Assembly: GCF_000429185.2 (NCBI RefSeq) | Contig: NZ_AUBJ02000001.1 | Span: 62,001-126,000, forward strand | Direction: 5' to 3' | DNA from: Actinoalloteichus caeruleus DSM 43889 | GTDB taxonomy: Bacteria; Actinomycetota; Actinomycetes; Mycobacteriales; Pseudonocardiaceae | Length of the DNA: 64,000 nucleotides | Part shown: one piece after another, positions 55,390 to 64,000 of the stretch | Position numbering within the stretch: position 1 is the stretch's first letter | Layout: the number at the start of each line of letters is the position of its first letter | The notes under the pieces: generated by a model | The model's input: the letters and a program-made list of their open reading frames with translations, nothing else | Told to the model about the DNA's origin: nothing | Database searches by the model: none | Made by a program: the position numbers and the translations under genes

Positions 55390-55857
55390 TCAGCGCGTCG
55401 GGTGGCGGGGTTCGGCGATCGCGGCGGCGACGCTGTCGTAGACGGGCAGCACGTCGCCGACGTCGGCGGCGCGCAGGACGCGGGGCACGGTGCTCCGGTT
55501 CGAGACCACCCGCAGTTCGATGTGCTGGTGCTCGGCCGTGTCCTGCGCCGTCATCAGCGCGCTGACGCCCCGCGCTCCGAAGAACGTCACACCGGACAGG
55601 TCGAGGACGACGACGGGGTGACCGCCCCCCAGGTGCGGCAGTATCCCCTGGCGCAGCGCGGGCGCGCTGACCATGTCCACCTCGCCGTGGAAGTGGAGGA
55701 CGATCGGATGCCCGTCGCCGGGCCTGGCGGTTCGGGCGTCGTGTTCGACGGTGAGCGAGAGCTGCTCCTCGCCGGGGCCGGGGGTGCGTGGCCGTGGCCG
55801 TCCAGGGCCGCGCGGGCGGCAGTTCGTCACTGGGGCACGGCCGGAGACGTTGGTCAT
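55390..55857 (-). CDS. STAS-domain anti-sigma factor antagonist-like protein
   Basis: 155 residues: a Pro/Arg start of about 45 residues, then a STAS domain (GHPIVLHFHGEVDMVSAPAL, VVVLDLSGVTFFGARGVSAL). The loop that carries the phosphorylatable Ser in SpoIIAA-like proteins (DSSG) reads GARG here, so standard kinase control is doubtful. GAGG is five bases before the ATG. No partner kinase is adjacent. Confidence 0.88.
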   Translation of the reverse strand: MTNVSGRAPVTNCRPRGPGRPRPRTPGPGEEQLSLTVEHDARTARPGDGHPIVLHFHGEVDMVSAPALRQGILPHLGGGHPVVVLDLSGVTFFGARGVSALMTAQDTAEHQHIELRVVSNRSTVPRVLRAADVGDVLPVYDSVAAAIAEPRHPTR

Positions 55858-56141
55858 GGAAACCTCCCGTCCTCGCCGTTCACTCGTTCTGCTGGAACGG
55901 GGCCCGCGGGGACTCGTCATGTCCTGCCGGTGAACGGCTCGACGTTGACTGGCTTTCGCGCCGACGAGACGCGCTGGCAACTGCGGGGAGCATCGTGTGC
56001 GTCCCTTGTGACTCCACCGTACGGGCAGTGTCACGCCAACGCACTCACCTCCACGGGGACATCCATCGCGACAAGTGACTACTTGCTGCGCGAAATGGGG
56101 GGCGCGGGTAATCACAACAGGTGATATCCGCTGCCGTTTTC

Positions 56142-57068
56142 TCAGTCGATCAGTTGCTCTGCGAGAGCATGCAGGACGGCGGGCACCGTCACCCCGAGCA
56201 GCGCGGGATCCGGCACGGCGCGGAACGGGTCGCCGCGCCGCGGCCCGTCAGCGGACAGGGCCCGGTGGGGGCCGTTCGCCGGCGGTCCCCACCGGCTGGC
56301 GGGGACCGGGCCGAACAGCACCGTCGAGGGCACCCCGAACGCGTAGCTCAGGTGCGCGGTCCCGGTGTCCCCGCAGAGCACGTGCCGAGCGTGGGCCACC
56401 AGGCGCATCAGGTCGTCGAGGCCGGTCCGGCCGGCGAGGTCGCGCTCCGGAGGGAGCCCAGCCAGCGCCGCCACCCGCGCGGTGAGGGGCCGCTCGGCCT
56501 CCGTCCCGGTCAGTACGACCCGTTCCCCCCGGTCGCGCAGCCACCGGGCGACGGCGGCGAACCTCTCCGCCGGCCACCGTTTGCTCGGGTAGGCGGCCCC
56601 TGGGTGGACGACCACCGTGCCCGGCGCCGGCCCCGGGTGTTCCGGGTCCGACAAGTGGAGATCCGTCCCGTCCGCCGCGATGCCGTGCTCCCGGAGCAGA
56701 CGGCACCACCGCTCCCGCTCCGGCATGTCCTCCACCCACTCCGGCCCCGGCCATCCGGGGCCCCGGTGCCCGATCCGTCGCGCCGGCGACAGCGCGGCCA
56801 GGAGCTCGGAACTCCTCGGGCCGGCCCCGTGCAGGTTCACGGCGGTGTCCGGGGCGCACGGGGGCAGCGGGCCGTCCAGGTCGCGGACGGGCAGCAGGTC
56901 GATCCCGCCGATGCGGTCCACCAGGGGGCGCAGCTCGGGCGGCGCGGCGAGCACGACCCGGTGGTCGGGAAAGGCGGTCCGCAGCGCCCGCAGCGCCGGG
57001 ACGGCCACCAGCGCGTCACCGAGCTTCAGCGCCCGCAGGGCCAGCACCCAGGGTTTCTCGGACACCAT
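56142..57068 (-). CDS. GT9-family (heptosyltransferase-like) glycosyltransferase
   Basis: 308 residues, GT-B. Family marks: VLALRALKLGDALVAVPALR, VVHPGAAYPSKRWPAERFA, the donor loop VLCGDTGTAHLSYAFGVPST and LFGPVPASRWGPP. GT9 enzymes use ADP-heptose. It is divergent from the GmhB gene and opens the heptose cluster. Tandem ATG-ATG-GTG follow GAGGAGG; the second ATG is annotated. Confidence 0.93.
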   Translation of the reverse strand: MVSEKPWVLALRALKLGDALVAVPALRALRTAFPDHRVVLAAPPELRPLVDRIGGIDLLPVRDLDGPLPPCAPDTAVNLHGAGPRSSELLAALSPARRIGHRGPGWPGPEWVEDMPERERWCRLLREHGIAADGTDLHLSDPEHPGPAPGTVVVHPGAAYPSKRWPAERFAAVARWLRDRGERVVLTGTEAERPLTARVAALAGLPPERDLAGRTGLDDLMRLVAHARHVLCGDTGTAHLSYAFGVPSTVLFGPVPASRWGPPANGPHRALSADGPRRGDPFRAVPDPALLGVTVPAVLHALAEQLID

Positions 57069-57420
57069 CATCCTCCTCGGACCGAACCTCGGGGCCGCAG
57101 GGTCGTCGCCCGCAGCCGCGTGACCTGGCCCGCCACGGCTGGTCGCCTCAGCCACCCGCCGCCGGCGGGTCTCCAGGGTCCCCCCACCGGTCACCGGGCG
57201 CCGCCCGGTCGGCGCGCCGGCGGCGGTGGCGGGTCGCCGCCCGGCGGCCGGCTGGCCGACACCGCCCGCAGTCCCCTCGGACGGGCTACCCGACGGGCGG
57301 GGACGTCCCCGCGCAGGTCAGCAGGGTCATCGCCCACGTCGCCGCTCCGCGGTGCGGCTACGGCGAGTAGTAGGAGGAGAAGCAGCGTTTACCGATCACC
57401 CCCCCGGTAAGCCGGTTCTC
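57069..57420. other. Divergent region between GT9 and GmhB genes
   Basis: 352 bases. It holds an inverted repeat TTACCG/CGGTAA (57389-57410) just before the GmhB GTG, within a local low-GC patch (GTAGTAGGAGGAGAAGCAGC, 57367 on). It probably holds the promoters of both arms of the heptose cluster. Confidence 0.45.
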
Positions 57421-58113
57421 GTGAACTCCTCGAGCACCACGCCACGTCCGCGTCCGACCGCACCGGCCGCGGTGTTGTTCGACCGGGACGGCACCCTCGT
57501 CGAGGACGTCCCCTACAACGGGGACCCGGCGGCCGTCCGGTTGCGGCCCGGCGCCGAGCACGTGGTCCGGGCCCTCCGCGATCGGGGGATACCCGTGGGG
57601 CTGGTGACAAACCAGTCGGGGATCGGCCGTGGGGTGCTGAGCTGGCGGCAGGTCCGCGCGGTCAACGCGCGCGTCTCGGCACTGGTGGGCGGGCTCGACA
57701 CCGTGCAGGTGTGCCCGCACCGACCGGACGAACGCTGCGACTGCCGCAAACCGCGCCCCGGGCTGGTGCTGGCGGCGGCGGAACGGTTGGGCGTTCCGGC
57801 ATCGGAGACGTGGCTCGTCGGTGACATCGAGTCCGACGTGCTCGCGGTGCGCGCGGTCGGCGGAACCGGGGTGCTGGTGCCCAACGGGAGGACCAGGGCG
57901 GTGGAGGTCCGGCGGGCGCCGTGCGTCGCGGACGACCTGCGCCACGCGCTGCGGATGCTCCTGGACGGAGCCCCCCGGCGCCGTGCGGTCGGGGTGCCGG
58001 CGCCCTCCCACGTCCCGCGCCTCCCGTCCCACTCCGCGCGGGAGCCCGCGCGGCTCCGGAGGACGCCGCCGGCGGTGGACGACCGGATCCGGCCGACGGG
58101 AGGTACCTCGTGA
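57421..58113 (+). CDS. gmhB: HAD-family heptose-bisphosphate phosphatase
   Basis: 230 residues, HAD-IIIA. DxD motif LFDRDGTLVEDVPYN, zinc loop CPHRPDERCDCRKPRPG, and motif IV GDIESDV (the usual Lys is Ile). GmhB removes the 7-phosphate of manno-heptose 1,7-bisphosphate. The C-terminal 45 residues are Pro/Arg-rich filler. GTG start with no strong ribosome site, next to a small inverted repeat. Overlaps the next gene by four bases. Confidence 0.85.
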   Translation: MNSSSTTPRPRPTAPAAVLFDRDGTLVEDVPYNGDPAAVRLRPGAEHVVRALRDRGIPVGLVTNQSGIGRGVLSWRQVRAVNARVSALVGGLDTVQVCPHRPDERCDCRKPRPGLVLAAAERLGVPASETWLVGDIESDVLAVRAVGGTGVLVPNGRTRAVEVRRAPCVADDLRHALRMLLDGAPRRRAVGVPAPSHVPRLPSHSAREPARLRRTPPAVDDRIRPTGGTS

Positions 58114-59258
58114 GCGCCACCGCGCCCCCCACCTCGACCGCGCGCCCACCGGAGGTCGCCTCCCCCCGCGCGCCGGTGGTGGGCGAGGCGGCGGCCCGTC
58201 CGCTGCGGGTGCTCGTCTGGCACGTGCACGGCTCGTGGACCACCGCTTTCGTCCAGGGGCGTCACCACGTCCTGCTGCCCCGGACACCCGACCCGGGCCC
58301 GTGGGGTCTGGGCCGGGCCGACCGGGACTGGCCCGAGCGCGCCGTGGAGGTCCCGGTCCAGGACCTCCACGGCCAGGACGTCGACGTCGTCGTCCTGCAA
58401 CGGCCCGAGGAACTCGAACTCGCCGCCCGGTGGCTCGGCAGGGAACCCGGGCGGGACGTGCCGGCCGTCTACGTGGAGCACAACACGCCCCGCCACCACG
58501 TCCCCGACACCCGGCACCCGCTGGCCGACCGCACCGACATCCCGATCGCCCACGTCACGCACTTCAACCGGCTCCTCTGGGACAGCGGGCGCGCCCCCAC
58601 CCTCGTCGTCGAGCACGGCGTCCCCGACCCGGGGCACCGGTACAGCGGTGAACTGGACGCGGCCGCCGTCGTCGTGAACGAACCGGTGCGACGAGGCCGG
58701 GTCACCGGAACGGACCTGCTTGCGGACTTCGCCCGGACGATCCCGCTGCACGTGTTCGGCCTCGGTACGACCACCCTCCCGGACCACCTGGGTGTGGCAC
58801 CGGACCGGTTGCGGGCCCTGGGCGACGTCCGGGAGCCGAGGCTCCACGAGGAGATGGCCCGCCGCCGCCTCTACCTGCACCCGCCCCGCTGGACCTCGCT
58901 GGGCCTGGCGTTGATCGAGGCCATGATGCTGGGCCTGCCCGTGGTGGGCTTCGCCTGCACGGAGGCCGTCGAGGTGGTCCCCCCGACAGCAGGGGTCCTG
59001 TCCACCCGGCCCGACGTCCTGGCGGATGCCGTACGAGGTCTGCGCGCCGACCCGGAACTCGCCCGCGCCCTCGGTGCCGGCGCCCGGCGGACGGCGCTGG
59101 CCCGGTTCGGGGTGGACGCGTTCACCCGGGACTGGGACCGGGTGCTGGGGGCGGCGGTGGCCGAGGGCCCGCGACGACCACGGCGGAGCGGTCCGCGCAC
59201 CTGCGCCGGCTCCACCACGGACAGCGGGACGACGGTCCACGCCCCACCGGCCGGGTGA
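58110..59258 (+). CDS. Glycosyltransferase (GT1/GT4-like)
   Basis: 382 residues. GT-B-type: N-terminal LRVLVWHVHGSWTTAFVQGR with VEHNTPRHH, and donor half LHVFGLGTTTLPD, SLGLALIEAMMLGLPVVGF (EAM in the EX7E position). It often accompanies heptose clusters of actinomycetes. GTGA overlap with GmhB. Acceptor unknown. Confidence 0.88.
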   Translation: MSATAPPTSTARPPEVASPRAPVVGEAAARPLRVLVWHVHGSWTTAFVQGRHHVLLPRTPDPGPWGLGRADRDWPERAVEVPVQDLHGQDVDVVVLQRPEELELAARWLGREPGRDVPAVYVEHNTPRHHVPDTRHPLADRTDIPIAHVTHFNRLLWDSGRAPTLVVEHGVPDPGHRYSGELDAAAVVVNEPVRRGRVTGTDLLADFARTIPLHVFGLGTTTLPDHLGVAPDRLRALGDVREPRLHEEMARRRLYLHPPRWTSLGLALIEAMMLGLPVVGFACTEAVEVVPPTAGVLSTRPDVLADAVRGLRADPELARALGAGARRTALARFGVDAFTRDWDRVLGAAVAEGPRRPRRSGPRTCAGSTTDSGTTVHAPPAG

Positions 59259-59297
59259 GGGTGCCACGAGGGAGGACCTGGGAGGAGGGAGTCTCGG

Positions 59298-60527
59298 ATG
59301 CGGATCTCGATGGTCTCGGAACACGCCAGCCCACTGGCCGTGCCGGGCGAGGAGGACTGCGGGGGGCAGAACGTGCACGTCGCGGAGCTGTCCTCGGCAC
59401 TGGTCCGGCAGGGGCACGAGGTGCGGGTCTACACGCGGCGGGACTCACCCGACCAGCCCTGCCGTGTCACCACCGACCACGGGGTGGAGGTGGTGCACCT
59501 CCCCGCTGGTCCCCCCGAGCCGCTGCCGAGGGACGACCTGCTCCCGCACATGGGTGAGTTCGCCGACCACCTGCTCGCCGAGCTGACCCTGACCAGGCCC
59601 GACGTCGTCCACGCCCATTTCTGGACCTCAGGGCTCGCCAGCCTGCTGGCCTGCCGGGGACTGGGCATCCCGGTGGCCCAGACCTTCCACGCGCTCGGCC
59701 ACGTCAAGCGGCGCCACCAGGGCAGCCGGGACACCAGCCCACCGCAGCGCCTGCGGCTGGAGCGGATGATCGCGCGGGACAGCGCGCTGGTGGTGGCCAG
59801 CTGCTCCGACGAGGTGCACGAACTCGGAGCGCTCGGCATCCGCCGCACCAAGGTCGCGATCGTGCCCTGCGGAGTCGACACCACCGGTTTCCACCCCGAC
59901 GGGCGGGTGGCCGACCGGAGCGAGCTGCACCGGGTCGTCACCGTGGGCAGGCTCATCCCCCGCAAGGGCTTCGACCTGCTCATCGCGGCGTTGCGGGCGG
60001 TGCCGAACACCGAGCTCCTGATCGCCGGCGGGCCCGACGAGGACCAGCTGGCGCACGACGAGGAAGCGAACAGGTTGCGGTCGTGCGCCGTCCGGGGCGG
60101 GGTCGCCGACCGGGTCCACCTGCTCGGACGCGTCCCCCGCGAGGACATGCCCGCGCTGCTCCGGTCGGCCGACATCGTCGCCTGCACGCCCTGGTACGAG
60201 CCCTTCGGCATCGTCCCGCTGGAGGCGATGGCCTGCGGTGTCCCTGTGGTGGCCTCGGCCGTCGGAGGACTGCTGGACACCATCGTCGACGGGGTCACCG
60301 GGAAGCTCGTGCCCCCCAAGAACCCGCGCGCTCTCGCCACCGCGCTCCGGGGCCTGCTCAACCAGCCCGCCCGGCGGCACGCGCTGGGCCTCGCCGGTTT
60401 CGACCGCGCGTTCTCCCGCTACTCCTGGGACCGCGTCGCCTACGACACCGTGCTGGCCTACCAGCGACTGGCGCCCCCGCCGCCCCCGGCGTCCCTGATC
60501 ACCCCGGCCGTGGAAGGAGCGACATGA
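59298..60527 (+). CDS. GT4-family glycosyltransferase
   Basis: 409 residues. Start MRISMVSEHASPLAVPGEED and GGQNVHVAELSSALVRQGHE, as in MshA-like and sucrose-synthase-like GT4. Donor site RLIPRKGFDLLIAAL, EX7E in EPFGIVPLE, and CGVPVVASAVGG. Adjacent genes make ADP-heptose, so it may use that or another nucleotide sugar. GGAGGAGGGAG precedes the ATG. Confidence 0.92.
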   Translation: MRISMVSEHASPLAVPGEEDCGGQNVHVAELSSALVRQGHEVRVYTRRDSPDQPCRVTTDHGVEVVHLPAGPPEPLPRDDLLPHMGEFADHLLAELTLTRPDVVHAHFWTSGLASLLACRGLGIPVAQTFHALGHVKRRHQGSRDTSPPQRLRLERMIARDSALVVASCSDEVHELGALGIRRTKVAIVPCGVDTTGFHPDGRVADRSELHRVVTVGRLIPRKGFDLLIAALRAVPNTELLIAGGPDEDQLAHDEEANRLRSCAVRGGVADRVHLLGRVPREDMPALLRSADIVACTPWYEPFGIVPLEAMACGVPVVASAVGGLLDTIVDGVTGKLVPPKNPRALATALRGLLNQPARRHALGLAGFDRAFSRYSWDRVAYDTVLAYQRLAPPPPPASLITPAVEGAT

Positions 60528-61525
60528 GACACCGCATCGCCCCCCACGACGTACCCGAGCGTCGCCTCCCGGTACCCGCGCCGGGCACCGACCCCGCCGA
60601 GGACGCCTGGCGCCACACGGGGCACCACCACCTCGACCAGCTCTCCGAGACCCTGTGCGCGCTGCGGGCCGAGCTCCCCACCCTGGTCCGCTGGGGCCAG
60701 CGGCTCGCCGAGCTGCTCCCCGCCGGGCACCGGTTGCTCGCCGCGGGGAACGGCGGCAGCGCCGCCGAGGCCCAGCACCTCACGGCCGAGCTCGTGGGGC
60801 GCTTCGACGGCGACCGCCGGGCCTACTCGGCCCTCGCGCTGCACGCCGAGACCTCCAGCGTCACCGCCATCGGCAACGACTACGGCTACGGGGACGTCTT
60901 CGCCCGCCAGGTGGAGGCGCACGCCCGCCGCGGGGACGTCCTGCTGCTGCTCTCCACCAGCGGGCGCAGCGAGAACCTGTTGCGGGCCACCGGAACCGCG
61001 CGTCGACTGGGCGTCCTGACCTGGGCGGTCACCGGGGCGCTCCCCAACCCGCTGGCCGGCCTCGCCGACGAGACCCTCTCCCTGCCCGGCACCTGTTCCA
61101 GCGTGCAGGAGGCCCACCTGGTGGCCGTCCACCTGCTGTGCGTGATGTTCGAGCGGGCACTACCGGCCACCGCGACCGCACCGCGCGCCGACGCGGGGAA
61201 CCCCCGTGCGTCGAGGCCGCCAAGCCCCCCACCCACCCCGGCCGGGCCGTCCCAGGAGACCGCGTCACGGCACGGGTCGCCGGCGCCGGACGAGCGGGTC
61301 CACGCCGGGACGGCGGACACGTCCGCCCCGGCCCGGGACCCGCGACCACGGCGCCCCACCGACGGCCACCTCACCGGGGCACGGCGGAGAGGGGGCGCGG
61401 GTGACCAGGCGGAGGCCGGTGCCCGGCCGTTCCCGCCCGGGACCGACCACGGTGCCCGCGAGACCGGCGGGGGAGGGCAGCCGAGGGCCCGGCGCCCACG
61501 GCAGGGGGAAGGACACCGCCCGTGA
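60524..61525 (+). CDS. gmhA: Phosphoheptose isomerase (SIS domain) with long tail
   Basis: 333 residues. SIS domain about 40-200 with GNGGSAAEAQHLTAELVGRF, STSGRSENLL, and the catalytic His in SVQEAHLVAVHLL. GmhA turns sedoheptulose 7-phosphate into manno-heptose 7-phosphate. The last about 130 residues are Pro/Arg/Gly-rich and appear disordered, far longer than the usual about 195 residues. ATGA overlap upstream, GTGA overlap downstream. Confidence 0.9.
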   Translation: MRHRIAPHDVPERRLPVPAPGTDPAEDAWRHTGHHHLDQLSETLCALRAELPTLVRWGQRLAELLPAGHRLLAAGNGGSAAEAQHLTAELVGRFDGDRRAYSALALHAETSSVTAIGNDYGYGDVFARQVEAHARRGDVLLLLSTSGRSENLLRATGTARRLGVLTWAVTGALPNPLAGLADETLSLPGTCSSVQEAHLVAVHLLCVMFERALPATATAPRADAGNPRASRPPSPPPTPAGPSQETASRHGSPAPDERVHAGTADTSAPARDPRPRRPTDGHLTGARRRGGAGDQAEAGARPFPPGTDHGARETGGGGQPRARRPRQGEGHRP

Positions 61526-62925
61526 CCGGCCCGGGGATCGTGGTCGTCGGCGACGCACTGCTCGACGTTGACGTGAGCGGGCCGGTGGGGCGGATCTGCC
61601 CGGACGGACCCGCGCCGGTGCTCGACGTGCGAGCCGAGCAGGAGCGTCCGGGCGGGGCGGCCCTGGCGGCGCTGTTGGCGGCCCGGAGTGGGGCCACCGT
61701 CGTGCTCGCCACCTCCCTCACCGACGACGAGGCCGGCCGGCGTCTCCGGGCGCTCCTGCGGGACCACCTGCGGCTGGTCACCTGCCCTGGCCCCTCGACC
61801 GTGGTCAAGACGAGGTTCCGCTCGGCGGGGCACCCGATGCTGCGGGCGGACCGGGGAGGTGAGGGACCCCCGCCCCGCGCCACCTCGGACCTGCTCGACG
61901 CGGTCTCCTCCGCCGACGCGGTCCTCGTCTCCGACTACGGGCGGGGCGTGGCCGGCGATCCCCGCCTCCGGGAGGTGCTCACCGCCCGGGCCCGGCGCGT
62001 GCCCGTCGTGTGGGACCCCCACCCGAGGGGCGCGGACCCGGTGGAGGGCCTGCGCCTGATCACCCCGAACGCCACCGAGGCCGGGGTGCCGGAGGCGGAC
62101 GCCACCGGCGTCGAACGCCGAGCCCGCCTGCTGCGCGACCGGTGGCGGGCCGACGCCGTGGTGATCACCGCTGGCGAGCGGGGGGCGATCCTCGACCACG
62201 GCGCGAACAGCCCGCTCACCGTGCCCGCACCTCGGCTCGCGGTGCCCGACCCGTGCGGCGCCGGAGACGCCTTCGCCGCCGAGGCCACCGCCGCGTTGGC
62301 GGGTGGGGCCGCCGTCGACGACGCCGTGACCACCGCGGTCGGTCGTGCCGCCGCGTTCCTCGAGGCCGGCGGCGCCACCGCGGTCGGTCGGCTCCGGGCC
62401 CCCGGACCGCCCGGCGGGGACGTGCGGGAACGGATCGCCTCGGTCCGGGCGGCCGGCGGGACGGTGGTGGTCGCCAGCGGATGTTTCGACCTGCTCCACA
62501 CCGGGCACCTGCGCACCCTCACGGCGGCCAGGGCCCTCGGCGACCTCCTCGTCGTGTGCCTGAACTCCGACGAGTCGGTCCGGCGGCTCAAGGGCCCGGG
62601 ACGGCCCGTCAACACCGAACACGACCGCGCCGAGATGGTCGCCTCCCTGTCCTGCGTGGACTGCGTCGAGGTGTTCGCGGAGGACACCCCGGAACGCCTG
62701 TTGCTCGAACTCCGGCCGGACGTCGTGGTCAAGGGCGCCGACTACGACCTCACACGCCTGCCGGAGGCGGACCTGGTGCGCCGGTGGGGCGGACGGATCG
62801 CGCTGGTCCCCTACCACCCCGGGCGTTCCACCACCGGGCTGGCCGCGCAGCTGGGAGCCGCCCACCGGGAGGCGAGCCCCCTCCCGGACCGCCGCCACCG
62901 ACCGAGGACCCCCGAGCCCGGTTGA
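61522..62925 (+). CDS. hldE: Bifunctional heptose-1-phosphate kinase/adenylyltransferase
   Basis: 467 residues in the HldE order. The kinase half (1-300) has GGAALAALLAARSG and the PfkB motif DPCGAGDAFAAEATAAL. The nucleotidyltransferase half has GCFDLLHTGHLRTL (HxGH) and VVKGADYDL. It phosphorylates heptose 7-phosphate at C1 and, after GmhB, adds AMP to form ADP-heptose. GTG overlaps the GmhA stop. Confidence 0.93.
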   Translation: MTGPGIVVVGDALLDVDVSGPVGRICPDGPAPVLDVRAEQERPGGAALAALLAARSGATVVLATSLTDDEAGRRLRALLRDHLRLVTCPGPSTVVKTRFRSAGHPMLRADRGGEGPPPRATSDLLDAVSSADAVLVSDYGRGVAGDPRLREVLTARARRVPVVWDPHPRGADPVEGLRLITPNATEAGVPEADATGVERRARLLRDRWRADAVVITAGERGAILDHGANSPLTVPAPRLAVPDPCGAGDAFAAEATAALAGGAAVDDAVTTAVGRAAAFLEAGGATAVGRLRAPGPPGGDVRERIASVRAAGGTVVVASGCFDLLHTGHLRTLTAARALGDLLVVCLNSDESVRRLKGPGRPVNTEHDRAEMVASLSCVDCVEVFAEDTPERLLLELRPDVVVKGADYDLTRLPEADLVRRWGGRIALVPYHPGRSTTGLAAQLGAAHREASPLPDRRHRPRTPEPG

Positions 62926-63071
62926 GCGACCACCGGTGTCCCGACGACCCGGGGGCCGGCTCGCCCGACCTCTCCCGGGCAGCGGACCACCGAGTCCGCC
63001 ACGCCCCCGTGGCGGCCGACGACAACGCGTTCGCGCCCGGCGCGCGAACCCGGTCACGAAGGAGCCCCGCG

Positions 63072-63827
63072 ATGACCACCTCGACCGTGCCAGCCAGCGA
63101 ACCCGACCACGTGGCACCCCGGCTGACCTCCCCGGGACGGGTGCTGGTCACCGGCGGCAGCTCCGGGCTCGGGGCCGCCGTGGCGCGGGCCGTCGCCCAC
63201 GCCGGCGGACACGCGTTGGTCCTCGACCGCGTCACGCCCCCGGAGCCCGACCGACCCGGCGGGAGGCGGGACTTCGTCCACGCGGACCTGGCCGACACCG
63301 AAGCCGCCCAACGAGCCGTCGTGGAACTCGCCCGGCGAGCCGGAGGTCTGGACAGCGTCGTCTGCGCGGCCGGCGTCGACCGGTGCGGTGCGCTGGAGGA
63401 CGTCCCCACCGACGAGTGGGAACGGGTCGTGCGCGTCAACCTGTTCGGCACCGCCGCGGTCTGCCGGGCTGCCGTGCCCGCGTTGCGCCGTGCCCGGGGG
63501 CGGATCGTCACGGTGGCCTCCACCCTCGGCCTGCGCGCGGTGTCCGACGCCACCGCCTACTGCGCGTCGAAGTTCGGAGTGGTCGGGTTCACCCGGGCGC
63601 TCGCCGCCGAACTCGCCGGCGCGGTCGGGGTCACCCTCGTCGTGCCCGGCGGGATGCGCACCCGCTTCTTCGACGACAGGGAGGAGCGGTACCGGCCCGC
63701 CGACGACAGCCGGCTGAACCCCCCGGAGCACGTGGCGGACGCGGTGTTGTTCGCGCTGCGGCAGCCCGCCGGCTGTGAGATCAGGGAACTGATGGTCTCG
63801 CACTCCGAGGAGGGCTCGTGGCCGTGA
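63072..63827 (+). CDS. SDR-family oxidoreductase
   Basis: 251 residues, classical SDR. NAD motif TGGSSGLGAAVA, NAG-like CAAGVDR, Ser in TVASTLGLRAV, YxxxK in YCASKFG, then a substrate lid. It is shorter than the HldD epimerase and lacks its extended features, so it is probably not the C6 epimerase; a sugar-modifying redox role is inferred. AAGGAG is seven bases before the ATG; GTGA overlap with the next gene. Confidence 0.9.
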   Translation: MTTSTVPASEPDHVAPRLTSPGRVLVTGGSSGLGAAVARAVAHAGGHALVLDRVTPPEPDRPGGRRDFVHADLADTEAAQRAVVELARRAGGLDSVVCAAGVDRCGALEDVPTDEWERVVRVNLFGTAAVCRAAVPALRRARGRIVTVASTLGLRAVSDATAYCASKFGVVGFTRALAAELAGAVGVTLVVPGGMRTRFFDDREERYRPADDSRLNPPEHVADAVLFALRQPAGCEIRELMVSHSEEGSWP

Positions 63828-64000
63828 CCGGAGCGTCGCCGGACCACGGTCGGCCGCCGGACCGGGGCGGCCACCGGGGTGGCCGGCACGGCCCAGAGCG
63901 GTCGGCGCGCGGCGCCAGGGGACCTCGGACGGCCCCTCCCCGCGAACGGGGCCCCAGGGTGCTGGTGGTCAGGCTGGACAGTGACGGCGACGTGCTCCTC
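63824..64000 (+). CDS. GT9-family glycosyltransferase, cut by window end
   Basis: The first 59 codons are visible. A low-complexity start of about 45 residues is followed by RVLVVRLDSDGDVLL, the opening of a GT9 heptosyltransferase (VRLDxxGDVLL). GTG overlaps the SDR stop. It would be the second GT9 of the cluster. Confidence 0.7.
   Translation, partial: MTGASPDHGRPPDRGGHRGGRHGPERSARGARGPRTAPPRERGPRVLVVRLDSDGDVLL

Overview
The window is 64 kb of very GC-rich DNA with dense, short-spaced genes. It has frequent GTG starts, ATGA/GTGA stop-start overlaps, and the codon bias of a high-GC actinomycete. A PASTA-less Ser/Thr kinase, SecA2, an ESX/type VII-associated cassette with DUF3558 and EspG-like genes, a decaprenyl-phosphate phosphoribosyltransferase-like UbiA protein and two P450s fit a filamentous actinomycete. 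The Nocardiopsaceae/Streptosporangiales are my best guess, by inference from protein style only. No rRNA, tRNA, CRISPR array, phage or complete insertion sequence was seen.

Layout. 0-7 kb: Ser/Thr kinase; a DinB and a VOC gene divergent from a SnoaL-fused ECF sigma factor; a secreted C39-like peptidase; a rhodanese; a TRIC/UPF0126 channel. 7-11 kb: a broken IS110 transposase remnant next to a small type VII-associated cassette (helical small protein, DUF3558 lipoprotein, PPE/WXG-like Gly-rich protein, truncated EspG-like protein). The PPE-like gene carries two apparent -1 frameshifts. 11-20 kb: P450, two GNAT acetyltransferases, SecA2, a hypothetical protein, an ANT-like nucleotidyltransferase and a 628-residue coiled-coil protein of unknown role.

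21-31 kb: a minus-strand surface-glycan set. It holds an aldo/keto reductase, GT4, an LPG-synthase-type membrane protein, a membrane-anchored EEP hydrolase, GT2, a UbiA-type phosphoribosyltransferase, an NAD-dependent epimerase and a second LPG-synthase-type paralogue. A decayed fragment of another epimerase lies just beyond, and a 14-copy heptanucleotide array sits inside the cluster. 32-37 kb: a cold-shock protein and a giant exported protein with three lamin-tail domains plus a calcineurin-type phosphoesterase.

37.4-48 kb: a compact operon. An ABC sugar importer is followed by two dehydrogenases, a DUF4380 protein, a FadR-type regulator, D-galactonate dehydratase, KDPGal aldolase and a PfkB sugar kinase. 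Together these read as uptake of a galactose-type sugar and a De Ley-Doudoroff-like breakdown to pyruvate and glyceraldehyde 3-phosphate. It starts at an exceptionally AT-rich promoter/operator.

48-56 kb: a polyprenyl synthase, a second heptamer array, FKBP, an MBL-fold hydrolase, a second P450, a LacI regulator divergent from HPr, and a STAS protein. 56-64 kb: an ADP-heptose-type cluster (GT9, GmhB, GT1, GT4, GmhA, HldE, SDR, and a second GT9 cut by the window edge), unusual for a Gram-positive organism.
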